64,000 bases of DNA from Pseudomonas sp. SL4(2022) (GCF_026625725.1 NZ_CP113060.1:2362001-2426000); one strand, 5' to 3'. Positions 50,872-60,907 are shown, numbered from the stretch's first letter. Translations and numbers: made by a program. The notes: generated by a model not told the origin, from the sequence alone.

Positions 50872-50947
50872 TCGCGGCTAACGCGGAACGCCGCCCGGCC
50901 CCTTCCACAATCACGGCAAATCAGGTGGGAGGGGGCTTTAGCCGCGA
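50872..50947. repeat. Paired REP-like (BIME-type) palindrome
   Basis: TCGCGGCTAA (50872-50881) is a perfect inverted copy of TTAGCCGCGA (50938-50947). CCCCTTCCAC (50899-50908) pairs with GTGGGAGGGG (50925-50934) with one mismatch. GTGGGAGGGGGCTTTAGCCG resembles the Pseudomonas REP family from memory. It fills the ygiQ/yegD gap. Confidence 0.7.
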
Positions 50948-50960
50948 GCTGTTGCAGTGT

Positions 50961-52226
50961 TTAGCCGTAGCGCTTGTATGCCTCGATGGCCAAGCCGCTG
51001 CCGATGCTGCCGAAGGTGTTGCCTTCTACATGCTGGGCGTTGGGCAACATGGCCGCCACGCTCTGGCGCAGCGCCGGGATGCCGCTGGAACCGCCGGTAA
51101 AGAACACCGTATCGACCTGCTCAACACGGACGCCGGCATCGCTCAGCAGCTGGGTGACGCTGGCGCGTACGCGCTCCAGCAGCGGCTCGATGGCCCCTTC
51201 AAACAGCGTGCGGGTCAGCTCGGCGACCAGACCGTTTTCCAGGCGGCTGAGGTCGATGGGCCGGGCATCCTGTTCGGTGAGGGCGATTTTGCTGTCTTCC
51301 ACTTGCATGGCCAGCCAGTGGCCGTCACGCCGTTCGATCAGTTTGAACAGGCGATCAATGCCGGTCGGGTCGACGATGTCGTAGCGCATGCTCTGCAGCT
51401 GGCGCTGCGACTGTGCCGAGTACACCGCGTTAATGGTGTGCCAGGTGGCTAGGTTGAGGTGGGTGCTGGTCGGCATCGGTGCGTCACTCTTCATCCGGCT
51501 GCCATAGCCGAATAGCGGCATGACGCCGGCCAGCGAGAGCTGCTTGTCGAAGTCGGTGCCCCCGATGTGCACGCCGCCGGTGGCAAGAATGTCGCTGTGG
51601 CGGTCGGCGATCTGGCGTCGTTCGGGGGCCAGGCGCACCAGCGAGAAGTCTGAGGTACCACCGCCAATATCGACGATCAGCACCAGTTCTTCGCGCGCGA
51701 TACCGGACTCATAGTCGAAGGCCGCCGCAATCGGCTCGTACTGGAACGACACGTCCTTGAAGCCAAGCTTGTGCGCCACGGCCACCAGGGTGTTTTGTGC
51801 CTCCAGGTCAGCCACCGGGTCGTCATCGACGAAGAACACCGGGCGACCCAGTACCACTTCCTCGAAGGGCCGGCCGGCAGTGGCTTCGGCGCGGTTTTTC
51901 AGTTCGCCGATAAAAAAGCCGAGCAGGTCTTTAAACGGCAGGGCGCTGCCCAACACCGTGGTTTCGCTTTTCAGCAATTTGCTGCCCAGCAGGCTTTTCA
52001 GCGAGCGCATAAGACGCCCTTCATAGCCTTCCAGGTACTCATGCAGGGCCAGGCGGCCGTAGACCGGGCGGCGCTCTTCGAGGTTGAAGAACACCACGGA
52101 GGGCAGGGTGATCTTGCCGTCTTCCAGTGGGATCAGCGTCTCGGCGTCGGGGCGCAGCCAGCCGACGGTGGAGTTGGAGGTGCCAAAATCGATGCCGCAG
52201 GCGCGGGCGGGGGCTGATACGGTCAT
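50961..52226 (-). CDS. Hsp70 family protein, YegD-like putative chaperone
   Basis: A 421-residue protein with the Hsp70/actin ATPase fold only: phosphate 1 motif GIDFGTSNSTVGW at the start, phosphate 2 motif VDIGGGTSDFSLV (about 200) and the adenosine motif FFTGGSSGIPALR near the C-terminus. It lacks the substrate-binding domain of DnaK, as YegD does. Its client and role are unknown. I chose ATG 52226 (MTVSAPARACGIDFG) over an upstream extension. It converges with ygiQ across a REP-like element. Confidence 0.9.
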   Translation of the reverse strand: MTVSAPARACGIDFGTSNSTVGWLRPDAETLIPLEDGKITLPSVVFFNLEERRPVYGRLALHEYLEGYEGRLMRSLKSLLGSKLLKSETTVLGSALPFKDLLGFFIGELKNRAEATAGRPFEEVVLGRPVFFVDDDPVADLEAQNTLVAVAHKLGFKDVSFQYEPIAAAFDYESGIAREELVLIVDIGGGTSDFSLVRLAPERRQIADRHSDILATGGVHIGGTDFDKQLSLAGVMPLFGYGSRMKSDAPMPTSTHLNLATWHTINAVYSAQSQRQLQSMRYDIVDPTGIDRLFKLIERRDGHWLAMQVEDSKIALTEQDARPIDLSRLENGLVAELTRTLFEGAIEPLLERVRASVTQLLSDAGVRVEQVDTVFFTGGSSGIPALRQSVAAMLPNAQHVEGNTFGSIGSGLAIEAYKRYG

Positions 52227-52440
52227 GTACGGTGTTGATCCAGAAAAATTCGCGAGGGTGTTGATGCGTCCGAGCACAACGGCATGGCCAGAGGCGGGTC
52301 ACGCGTGATGACCCTGAGTGTTGTGCTGGCTTGAACGGAGTGCTGGGTAACCATCCCCGTGTGGTCTGCAAAAAACGGCCGCGCATTCTATGCGAGTGGC
52401 GCGCGTAATGCTGCCCCTGATGATCTGAGCGATGGATGGA

Positions 52441-53397
52441 TCAGGGCTGTTCCGGATTGTCGGCTTGTGTGCGGCGGGTTTTCCACTGCGACCATTCAAA
52501 GCCCACAACCACCAGGAGTGATAAGGCGAAGGGCAGCAGCAGGTAGAACGCGCGGAATACGATCAACGCGGCCAATACATCTGGGGCGGGCAGTTCCGGC
52601 ATTGCAGCAAGAAATGTCACTTCGAGAACGCCCAGGCCTCCTGGTGCGTGTGACAGCAGGGCCAGGGAAAATGACGCGAGGAAGACGCCGAATACCACCA
52701 AGTAGCCAGGGTTGTTTTCGGCTGGTAAGGCGAAGTAGATGATGGCGGCCGCGCAGGCCAGTTCCAGTGGACCGGCCAGCAGTTGGCGGCCGACAATCCC
52801 CAAGCGCGGGTATTCAACATGCAGTTTGCCCCAGTGCCATGGCTTGAAGTGTCGCCAGGAACCGAGCACGTAGAGGGCCACCAGCGACAGCAGCAGCACG
52901 CCGATGATCTCGGACACCAGGGGGGTCACTTTGGCCACGCGGTGAATCAGGTCGGGTTCAAGCACCAGTACACAGCCGCCCGCCAGGACAGTACCCAGGG
53001 CAAAGGTAAAGGAGCAAAAGACAATCAGGATGCCGATTTCCTGGGGTGTCATGCCTTTGGTGCGATAGGCGCGATAGCGCACCAGTGCGCCAGAGAACAC
53101 CGAGGCGCCGATGTTGTGGGCCAGGGCATAGGTGGTAAAGGAGCACAGGCTGATAAAGCGCCAGGGGATCTGTTTGCCCAGGTGGGCCAGCGCGATGCGG
53201 TCGTACCAGGCCAGGGCACAATAGGCCCCGAACGTTGCGCCAGCGGCCAGTAGCCAGTTCATGCGCGGGATAGCGTGCAGGCTGTCGGCAATTTCATGCA
53301 GGGAAATGTTGCGCACTTCGTGATAGAGCAGATAACACGACAGCAGAACGGCGCCGAGACCCACCAGGGTCCAGATCAGATCGCTCCTTTTCATCAC
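52441..53397 (-). CDS. UPF0104 / lysylphosphatidylglycerol synthase-like membrane protein
   Basis: A 318-residue integral membrane protein with about eight helices, matching the UPF0104 (YbhN-like) family. This is the transmembrane half of MprF-type enzymes without the cytoplasmic aminoacyltransferase domain. The family segments NIGASVFSGALVRYRAYRT and SHAPGGLGVLE are present. A lipid flippase-like role is inferred from family relatives and is not shown. The start is GTG 53397 (AAGGAG at 8 bases) or ATG 53394. A 14-base palindrome lies about 40 bases upstream. Confidence 0.85.
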   Translation of the reverse strand: MMKRSDLIWTLVGLGAVLLSCYLLYHEVRNISLHEIADSLHAIPRMNWLLAAGATFGAYCALAWYDRIALAHLGKQIPWRFISLCSFTTYALAHNIGASVFSGALVRYRAYRTKGMTPQEIGILIVFCSFTFALGTVLAGGCVLVLEPDLIHRVAKVTPLVSEIIGVLLLSLVALYVLGSWRHFKPWHWGKLHVEYPRLGIVGRQLLAGPLELACAAAIIYFALPAENNPGYLVVFGVFLASFSLALLSHAPGGLGVLEVTFLAAMPELPAPDVLAALIVFRAFYLLLPFALSLLVVVGFEWSQWKTRRTQADNPEQP

Positions 53398-53437
53398 GGA
53401 CGTAGCTCCTTCACCTTACAACGACCACTTGGGCAAA

Positions 53438-53451
53438 AGGTTAATTAACCT
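53438..53451. promoter_or_regulatory. Perfect 14-base palindrome upstream of the UPF0104 gene
   Basis: AGGTTAATTAACCT is a perfect palindrome 41 bases before the UPF0104 start. It may be an operator; no regulator gene is adjacent. The rest of the 53398-53635 gap shows no gene. Confidence 0.4.
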
Positions 53452-53635
53452 GCAGGGCGCATGCTTTTATTGGCGGTCTGAACTGCAGTTGATCGTCGAC
53501 ACAGCCGTTGTTGACGCTTAATCAGTATGCGCCGAGTTGGCGCAAGGCGCGCAGTATCACGGAGTCGTGCCGGATGCTCAACCACTCAGCCAGTCTGGGC
53601 CGTTACCGAGTATGTCTTGCATTGCACCATCATGC

Positions 53636-54073
53636 TCAGGCCAGCCCAAGTGTCAGGAGTGTCAGCGCGGCGTAGCGGCCGGTTTTCGCCAGGCTGACGA
53701 TCAGCAGGAATATCCACAATCGTTCGCGCATTACCCCGGCGATCAAGGTCAGTGGGTCACCAATGATCGGCAACCAGCTGAGCAGCAGTGACCAGCGACC
53801 ATAGCGGGCATACCAGTGCTGGGCCTGTTGCAGGCGTGTATCGCTGACGGGAAACCAGCGGCGTTGGCGAAAGTGTTCCAGGTAGCGGCCGAGCAGCCAG
53901 TTGAGCAGTGAACCGATGATATTACCGACGCTGGCTACCGCCAGCAGGGCCCAGGGTGAGTAGGCCGTGCTGAGCAGCAGGGCCACCAGTACGCTTTCCG
54001 ATTGCAGTGGCAATAGGGTGGCGGCGCCTAGGGCCGAAGCGAACAGGCCAAGGTAAGCCGAGAGGCTCAGCAT
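53636..54073 (-). CDS. YqaA/DedA-like small membrane protein
   Basis: A 145-residue protein with about four membrane helices, resembling the YqaA branch of the SNARE-associated (DedA) superfamily: GNIIGSLLNWLLGRYLE in the centre and the re-entrant SWLPIIGDPLTLIAG segment. DedA relatives transport or flip lipid carriers; the substrate of YqaA is unknown. The start ATG at 54073 follows a weak site. It runs in the same direction as the upstream VC0807-like gene, 44 bases away. Confidence 0.85.
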   Translation of the reverse strand: MLSLSAYLGLFASALGAATLLPLQSESVLVALLLSTAYSPWALLAVASVGNIIGSLLNWLLGRYLEHFRQRRWFPVSDTRLQQAQHWYARYGRWSLLLSWLPIIGDPLTLIAGVMRERLWIFLLIVSLAKTGRYAALTLLTLGLA

Positions 54074-54117
54074 GGTTCAGTTCTGGCCTGTCTCGCGGGT
54101 GCACCGTTCAGCCTGGC

Positions 54118-54846
54118 TCAGGATTGCTTTTCCTGATCGGCATTGGCCATCACGTCTTCCAGTTTAAGGCCGGTCAGGCCGTGAATGGTTCGCCACAGGT
54201 AGTAGAAGATGGCCATCAGCATGATCATCGAGGGGATCGCGATCATCGGATAGCTGAGCAGGTTCATCCGCCCCAGTTCCGCGTTGAAGGCTTCGCTGCC
54301 GGCTGGACTGATGACTATCCACTTGGCCAGCGCGTAGTTCATCGCCGAGGAAAAGAAGAAGGTGCCACTCAGCCAATAGGTGGCCTTGAGCAGGCGGCTT
54401 TCGAATTGTTCGGTGTTGCCGGCCTGTTCCAGGCGCTCGTGGATCTTGTCGACGTTGAGCACATTCTTGTTGAACAACATGGTGCGAATCAGCGGGAAGC
54501 GCGTGTGGGTCGATATCAGCACGGCAATACCGATAATGCCGGGGATCGCCGCTTCCTTGATGGCCAGCCATTGGTTGTCCAGCTTGAGCAGGCCGATGCC
54601 GCCGGTCAGCAGCACGCTGACCAGGCCGAGCAGGGCAATGAAGTTGAATTTGCGGTACTTGATCAGCTCGAAGCTGCCCCAGCCAAAAGGGAAGGCCAGT
54701 GCCAGCATCAGCGCACCGTCAGCGCCGAGTCGGCTCTCGCCACTGAGTTTCATCAGAATCAGTGAGGGGATCAGGATGCTGACCAGCAAATCGATCAGTG
54801 GGCGTGGCTTATGGCTGGCGTGATGGTTCTGGGTGATATCGGTCAT
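54118..54846 (-). CDS. VC0807 family membrane protein
   Basis: A 242-residue integral membrane protein with about six helices. It resembles VC0807/intracellular septation protein A-like proteins: PRPLIDLLVSILIPSLILMK near the start and a WLSGTFFFSSAMNYALA segment. No function is established. An in-frame ATG at 54879 would add 11 residues; neither start has a strong ribosome-binding site. The adjoining gap (54880-55104) contains nothing I can support as a gene. Confidence 0.75.
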   Translation of the reverse strand: MTDITQNHHASHKPRPLIDLLVSILIPSLILMKLSGESRLGADGALMLALAFPFGWGSFELIKYRKFNFIALLGLVSVLLTGGIGLLKLDNQWLAIKEAAIPGIIGIAVLISTHTRFPLIRTMLFNKNVLNVDKIHERLEQAGNTEQFESRLLKATYWLSGTFFFSSAMNYALAKWIVISPAGSEAFNAELGRMNLLSYPMIAIPSMIMLMAIFYYLWRTIHGLTGLKLEDVMANADQEKQS

Positions 54847-55104
54847 GTCGTTCAAATGGCGTGGATGAGTGCTGATCATCGCCTGCCTGGGGCCTTGCTA
54901 CCAGCCCGGCGCTCATCTTGTGTGTGAAAAAGTGTGAGGGCGCGAGTGGTTCTGGTCCGATTCGAGTCTGCGACCGGTGACACGGCCAGGCCGCCGATAC
55001 TCATCGGATATCAGTTGCGCTGCGGTGCTTTTTTCATCGGCATCTGACCGGTTTCGTTTGTTGGGGGGGCACCGCATTGCCGATGGCGCTTTAAACCTGC
55101 TCTG

Positions 55105-55770
55105 ATGGTGGTCGCCCTCTGCTGCTCAGGCGCTCTATCTCAGGCGGCAATAGATGATTGCATCGGCGTGGTGATGGCCAGTACACGGCCTATTGGGCGC
55201 TGGTTGAGAGGGGTCGCCAAGCCGCACTGACAGTGGCCAGGCGATGCACTTTCACGGCGCGCCCCGCGAATGCCGCACGGTTCTCGATTGTTCGCACCCC
55301 AGGTCGTGAAGAGTTATTCCAGTGGGGGGGGATTGCGCGGGGTCAGACGGGCATCTACTCATTGCGTGGTGCCGGGCTGAATGTTCGTACGCTGGCCGAT
55401 GTCGAGCGTTTCGCGACCTGGCCGTACCGAAGCAGTGGTACTCCTACGAGTACCTTGGCGAGCAGGGCTTGAAGAGCCTCTATGGCGTGCCCACCCCGCA
55501 GCACATGACCACGATGTTCAAGCAGGGTCGGATTGAATTGCGAGTGGCCAACTCGCTGGCCCTGGATGAAATGCTGGCTGAAGCAGGCACGAAGCGCGAA
55601 GAGGTTGAGCTGCCGTTCACCCTGATGCAAACCAACGCCTAGATTGTTTTTCCAACACGATCAATCCGGAGCGGGTCCCGTGCTGGCTATACGCACTGGA
55701 CGAGTTGACGCGCGATGACCGTTTGCAGCGCATCCATCATCGCGGGTTTCCAGGGGCTGACAGCGTGCCG
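55105..55770 (+). pseudogene. Decayed periplasmic solute-binding protein (SBP_bac_3 type)
   Basis: Fragments in several frames match the intact solute-binding gene just downstream. A signal-peptide-like MVVALCCSGALSQA starts at 55105. A body segment in another frame (FSIVRTPGREELFQW, YSLR) corresponds to FSTVRTPEREARFQW in the intact gene. After a frameshift near 55425, LAVPKQWYSYEYL and LKSLYGV correspond to LAVPKQWYTYETL and FKNLYGV. A TAG at 55640 replaces a Tyr codon, and a final piece (ALDELTRDDRLQRI) in yet another frame resembles ALDAMHKDGSFAEI. About 40 residues near the N-terminus are missing or unrecognisable. The gene is clearly non-functional. Confidence 0.85.
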
Positions 55771-55843
55771 GCGGTGCTCCCTGCTCTTTGATGCAATCCG
55801 TGGGTGCTGAGCTAGTCTGAGGGAAAGCGGCGGAGATTTTATC

Positions 55844-56599
55844 TTGCGTAAATGTAGTTGCCTGCTGGTGATCTGGCTTGTGTGCTGTATGGCAGGCAGT
55901 GCGCAGGCTGAACTGCGTTTGCTGACTGAAGAGGCACCGCCAACCAGCTACAGTCAGGATGGTGAGTTGCGCGGGCTGGCAGTGGATATTGTGCGCCAAC
56001 TGATCGCGCGAACCGGCGATGCGGCGCGCCTGGAACTGTTGCCCTGGACGCGGGCATACGCGCTGGCACAGCATCAGGCCGATACGGCGATCTTTTCCAC
56101 CGTACGTACGCCGGAGCGTGAGGCTCGTTTCCAGTGGGTAGGGCCCCTGCTGATTGGCACTACCAGTTTCTATTCGCTGAAATCGCGCAATTTGCGATTC
56201 GACAGCCTGCAGCAGGCGGCCGAGAGCGGCCCGCTGGCCGTGCCGAAGCAGTGGTACACCTATGAAACGCTGGAGGCGCGTGGGTTCAAGAACCTCTACG
56301 GGGTTACCAGTTCGAAGAGTATGGTGACCATGCTCAAGCACGGGCGCGTTCAACTGATTGCCACCGAGGACTTGACCCTCGATGCCGAACTGGCGCGAGG
56401 AGGATTGCGTGCCGATCAGGTGCAGGCGCACCTGCCGTTTATGCGCTCGGCCTATTACATTGCCTTTTCCCCGCAGACCGACGCCGCCGTGGTGCAGCGC
56501 TGGCGCCGTGCGTTGGATGCCATGCATAAGGACGGCAGCTTTGCTGAGATCTTTCGCCGCTGGATGCCGCACGCACAGTTACCCACCGCCACTGAATAG
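55844..56599 (+). CDS. Periplasmic transporter substrate-binding protein (SBP_bac_3 type)
   Basis: A 251-residue secreted protein: signal peptide (about 1-22, ending GSAQA) then a two-lobed solute-binding fold. It opens with ELRLLTEEAPPTSYSQDGEL and has the GLAVDIVRQLIAR, LPWTRAYALAQH and FSTVRTPERE segments typical of family 3-like proteins in Pseudomonas. No transporter permease or ATPase gene lies nearby, so it may act with a remote transporter or in sensing. The start is TTG 55844 behind a GGAG site at 8 bases; no in-frame ATG fits. The ligand is unknown; amino acids are typical of the family. Confidence 0.88.
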   Translation: MRKCSCLLVIWLVCCMAGSAQAELRLLTEEAPPTSYSQDGELRGLAVDIVRQLIARTGDAARLELLPWTRAYALAQHQADTAIFSTVRTPEREARFQWVGPLLIGTTSFYSLKSRNLRFDSLQQAAESGPLAVPKQWYTYETLEARGFKNLYGVTSSKSMVTMLKHGRVQLIATEDLTLDAELARGGLRADQVQAHLPFMRSAYYIAFSPQTDAAVVQRWRRALDAMHKDGSFAEIFRRWMPHAQLPTATE

Positions 56600-56636
56600 C
56601 CTGAGCCATCTCCGTTATCACCTGCAGAGCCTGCCG

Positions 56637-57176
56637 ATGCCCCGCTCCCGTCCCGTAATGTTGGATTTTGCTGCCCGTGCCCAACTGTTCAGCCACTTGG
56701 CCGCCATGGAAAAGGCCGGCGTGCCCGTGGAGCAGGCGCTGCTCGGTGTGGCGTTGCCTGCGCATGCCAGGGCAGCACTGCAGGGTGTGCAGGCGCAGGT
56801 TGCCGGCGGTCGCGATATGGCCTGCGCCGGTTTACGCAGCGGCCTGTTGACGCCATTGGACAGCAGCCTGCTGGGCGCAGCGCAGGCCAGTGGTTGTCTG
56901 GCTGCGACCTATCAGCGTCTGGCCGAGCGTTACAACCACCGGGCGCAGCAGGTCGCTGCGCTGCAGTCACGCTTGCTGATGCCGGCGGCTGTGTTGGTGC
57001 TGGCGCTGTTTATCCAGCCGCTGCCAGCGCTGGTGGGGGGGCAGTTGAGCATCGCCGGTTATCTGTGGGGCGTGCTCTGGCCGTTGCTGGTGCTGGGGGC
57101 GCTCTATGGCCTGGGCCGTCGGTTATACGTGCGTCATGAGCACGCGCCTGCAGGGGGCGGCTTCGCCGTTCGATAG
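56637..57176 (+). CDS. GspF/PilC-like protein, N-terminal half
   Basis: A 179-residue frame with one T2SS_F domain (about 12-118: LFSHLAAMEKAGVPVEQALL and LLGAAQASGCLAATYQRLAERY) and two membrane helices (about 120-165). It ends at TAG 57174 just after a G5 run. The next frame encodes a second T2SS_F domain with a final helix. Together they give the standard domain-TM-TM-domain-TM plan of GspF/PilC inner-membrane platform proteins. I read the pair as one gene of about 333 residues broken by a +1 frameshift at 57153-57157. The start ATG 56637 has only a weak site. Confidence 0.7.
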   Translation: MPRSRPVMLDFAARAQLFSHLAAMEKAGVPVEQALLGVALPAHARAALQGVQAQVAGGRDMACAGLRSGLLTPLDSSLLGAAQASGCLAATYQRLAERYNHRAQQVAALQSRLLMPAAVLVLALFIQPLPALVGGQLSIAGYLWGVLWPLLVLGALYGLGRRLYVRHEHAPAGGGFAVR

Positions 57177-57636
57177 CCTGTTGGCGAGTATGCCGATTCT
57201 CGGTCCCGCGTTGCTGCGGCGTAACCTGCGCGATTTTTTCGACAGCCTGGGGCTGATGCTGGAGGCCGGCATGCCCATGCTGGATGCCCTGGCCAAGGCC
57301 TGCGCGGTGATCCGCCATGCGCCACTGCGCAAACGCTTCAGCGGTGTGCAGTTGGCTGTGCAGCGTGGCCAGAGCCTGGCGCAGGCGTTGGCCAATCTGG
57401 ACTTCCCCGGCCAGGGGTTGGCCCTTGGCCTGATTCGTACGGGGGAGGCCAGCGGCACCTTGCCAGCCAGCCTGCTCAACTACGCCGGGGTGGAAACACA
57501 GAAACTGGATAGCCTGACCGAACAGCTGGCGACCTGGTTGCCGCGTGCGCTGTATGCCGGGGTGATGCTGTGGATGGCCTATGGGCTGCTGACAGGCGCA
57601 GGCTTTGGGCCGCGTTTGCCGGTAGAGCTGCTTTAG
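57136..57636 (+). CDS. GspF/PilC-like protein, C-terminal half
   Basis: A frame of about 166 residues from ATG 57136, overlapping the preceding frame by 41 bases. It has one T2SS_F domain (LRDFFDSLGLMLEAGMPML and LIRTGEASGTLPASLLNYAG) and a C-terminal helix (ALYAGVMLWMAYGLL). Removing one G from the run at 57153-57157 joins it to the preceding frame without other changes. If it is really separate, translation could be coupled through the overlap. No other pilus or type II secretion gene is near, so any partner ATPase is unlinked. Confidence 0.7.
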   Translation: MSTRLQGAASPFDSLLASMPILGPALLRRNLRDFFDSLGLMLEAGMPMLDALAKACAVIRHAPLRKRFSGVQLAVQRGQSLAQALANLDFPGQGLALGLIRTGEASGTLPASLLNYAGVETQKLDSLTEQLATWLPRALYAGVMLWMAYGLLTGAGFGPRLPVELL

Positions 57637-57687
57637 GGCCTGGTTGTTCGCCGCCTGAAAGGCGGGTGCAAGGTTACTGGTCGACTA

Positions 57688-57702
57688 TGTAGTTTTACTA
57701 CA
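57688..57702. promoter_or_regulatory. Operator 1, TGTAGT-TTT-ACTACA
   Basis: A perfect 6-3-6 inverted repeat in the oxaloacetate decarboxylase promoter region. It fits the TGTARTnnnAYTACA pattern that I recall for HexR, the RpiR-family repressor of Entner-Doudoroff genes. The factor is inferred. Confidence 0.65.
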
Positions 57703-57712
57703 TGACGGTTTT

Positions 57713-57727
57713 TGTAGTTTTACTACA
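57713..57727. promoter_or_regulatory. Operator 2, TGTAGT-TTT-ACTACA, overlapping a -10 element
   Basis: An identical copy 25 bases downstream of operator 1. Its end overlaps a CATAAT -10-like hexamer (57726-57731), with a weak TGACGG -35 at 57703-57708 between the two operators (17-base spacing). Binding here would block RNA polymerase. Confidence 0.65.
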
Positions 57728-57768
57728 TAATCCTCGTTCAGAATTGACTATGACCGATGGTGCACCCC

Positions 57769-58632
57769 ATGCAACGAGCCTCACACCATGACCTTCGCGC
57801 ACAGTTTCGTGCGCTACTGGCTTCAAATAGCTGTTATCACACGGCTTCAGTGTTTGACCCGATGGCCGCGCGCATTGCCGCCGACCTGGGGTTTGAGGTG
57901 GGTATCCTGGGTGGTTCTGTAGCATCACTACAAGTTCTGGCAGCCCCCGATTTCGCCCTGATTAGCCTCAGCGAGTTTGTCGAGCAGGCCACGCGCATTG
58001 GCCGTGTCAGCCGCCTGCCGGTCATCGCCGATGCGGATCATGGCTACGGCAATGCGCTCAACGTCATGCGCACCGTGGTTGAATTGGAGCGCGCCGGCAT
58101 CGCCGCGTTGACCCTTGAAGATACCCTGCTACCCGCGCAGTTCGGGCGCAAATCCACCGACCTGATCAGCGTTGACGAAGGCGTCGGGAAAATCCGCGCA
58201 GCACTGGAAGCGCGCGTAGACCCTGACCTGGCGATCATCGCCCGCACCCATGCCGGCGTGCTGGATGTGCATGAGGTGATCCGTCGTACGCAGGCCTATC
58301 AGGCGGCGGGGGCGGATGCCATCTGCCTGGTCGGCGTCGAGGATTTTGCCCATTTGGAGCAGATTGCTTCCGCGCTAAGTATCCCGCTGATGCTGGTCAC
58401 CTACGGCAACCCCAAGCTGCGCGACAACGCCCGCCTGGCGGCGCTGGGGGTGCGCATCGTGGTCAACGGTCACGCCGCTTACTTCGCAGCAATCAAGGCC
58501 ACCTACGATTGCCTGCGCGAGCAACGCAATGCCGAACCTTGCGAACTCAACGCCACCGAACTGACCCATAAATACACGCAACCCGAGGACTACATCGTCT
58601 GGGCGCGCGAGTTTATGGAGGTCAAGGAGTAG
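57769..58632 (+). CDS. Oxaloacetate decarboxylase, PEP mutase/isocitrate lyase superfamily
   Basis: A 287-residue soluble enzyme close to P. aeruginosa PA4872, which was shown to decarboxylate oxaloacetate to pyruvate. Visible motifs are [17 protein letters not shown] near the substrate loop, metal-binding [12 protein letters not shown] and [14 protein letters not shown] chose ATG 57769 ([13 protein letters not shown]) to match that protein; ATG 57757 would add four residues. Two tandem operators upstream suggest repression tied to central carbon flow. The DksA-like gene follows 72 bases later. Confidence 0.9.
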   Translation: MQRASHHDLRAQFRALLASNSCYHTASVFDPMAARIAADLGFEVGILGGSVASLQVLAAPDFALISLSEFVEQATRIGRVSRLPVIADADHGYGNALNVMRTVVELERAGIAALTLEDTLLPAQFGRKSTDLISVDEGVGKIRAALEARVDPDLAIIARTHAGVLDVHEVIRRTQAYQAAGADAICLVGVEDFAHLEQIASALSIPLMLVTYGNPKLRDNARLAALGVRIVVNGHAAYFAAIKATYDCLREQRNAEPCELNATELTHKYTQPEDYIVWAREFMEVKE

Positions 58633-58704
58633 GCCGACCACCTGCGCTTGAGGTTCATCGCATTTCGGCGCATACCTACCGCCTAAACAACGGAGGGCGC
58701 GTGC

Positions 58705-58971
58705 ATGGCCGGTGGTTGGGCAACCGATGGTGCGGTTCAGGAGCAGATCGACAGCAGCCTTGAGGACGCCATTGCCCGCGTTCGCAGCCAATTGCCGCGC
58801 GGCGAAAGCCTGAGCCATTGCGAAGAATGCGACGCGGTCATTCCCCAAGCCCGGCGCACAGCCATCCCCGGCGTGCACCTGTGCGTGGCCTGCCAAACCG
58901 AGCACGACAAGGAACAGGCCCGGTTCACCGGCTATAACCGCCGGGGCAGCAAGGACAGTCAATTGCGCTGA
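58705..58971 (+). CDS. DksA/TraR family C4 zinc-finger protein
   Basis: An 88-residue protein with a short helical N-terminus and a four-cysteine zinc finger (CEEC at about 39-42 and CVAC at about 60-63, DksA/TraR type, YbiI-like). It lacks the long coiled coil with the acidic tip of DksA, so an effect on RNA polymerase like that of DksA is uncertain. A CGGAGGG ribosome-binding site precedes ATG 58705. The position matches PA4870 in P. aeruginosa by memory. Confidence 0.88.
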   Translation: MAGGWATDGAVQEQIDSSLEDAIARVRSQLPRGESLSHCEECDAVIPQARRTAIPGVHLCVACQTEHDKEQARFTGYNRRGSKDSQLR

Positions 58972-58986
58972 GGGTCTAGGTGATTG

Positions 58987-59087
58987 CTGTTGGGCTTCAC
59001 CGCTGCGCGGCTCAACCGCAGCCTACGTGTGGTGATGCGGGCGATGGGGTTGGCTAGGTTGTGGTTGAGCGCAGCGAAGCCCAACAG
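58987..59087. repeat. Intergenic palindromic repeat before ureC 3' end
   Basis: CTGTTGGGCTTC (58987-58998) and GAAGCCCAACAG (59076-59087) are perfect 12-base arms. Inner parts (GCTGCGC...CTCAACC and GGTTGAGCGCAGC) pair with three extra bases on the left. It resembles the GGTTGAGCGCAGCGAAGCCC family common in Pseudomonas genomes. It lies between the convergent DksA-like and ureC genes and could form a terminator. Confidence 0.72.
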
Positions 59088-59098
59088 CGGCGTGCGGG

Positions 59099-60799
<1,701 letters not shown>

Positions 60800-60812
60800 G
60801 TTTGTCCTATCC

Positions 60813-60900
60813 GTAGGATGGGTTAGCGGCGAAGCGGCGTAACCCATCAAGGCTTGGTTCGGTTTTGGCGATGGGTATCGCTTCGCTCCACCCATCCTAC
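60813..60900. repeat. Palindromic repeat between ureB and ureC
   Basis: GTAGGATGGG (60813-60822) and CCCATCCTAC (60891-60900) are perfect arms. Inner segments such as GCGAAGCGG...CGATGGG and ATCGCTTCGC repeat the theme. It belongs to another Pseudomonas intergenic repeat family, sits inside the operon, and could tune ureC relative to ureB. Confidence 0.72.
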
Positions 60901-60907
60901 CCAGACG

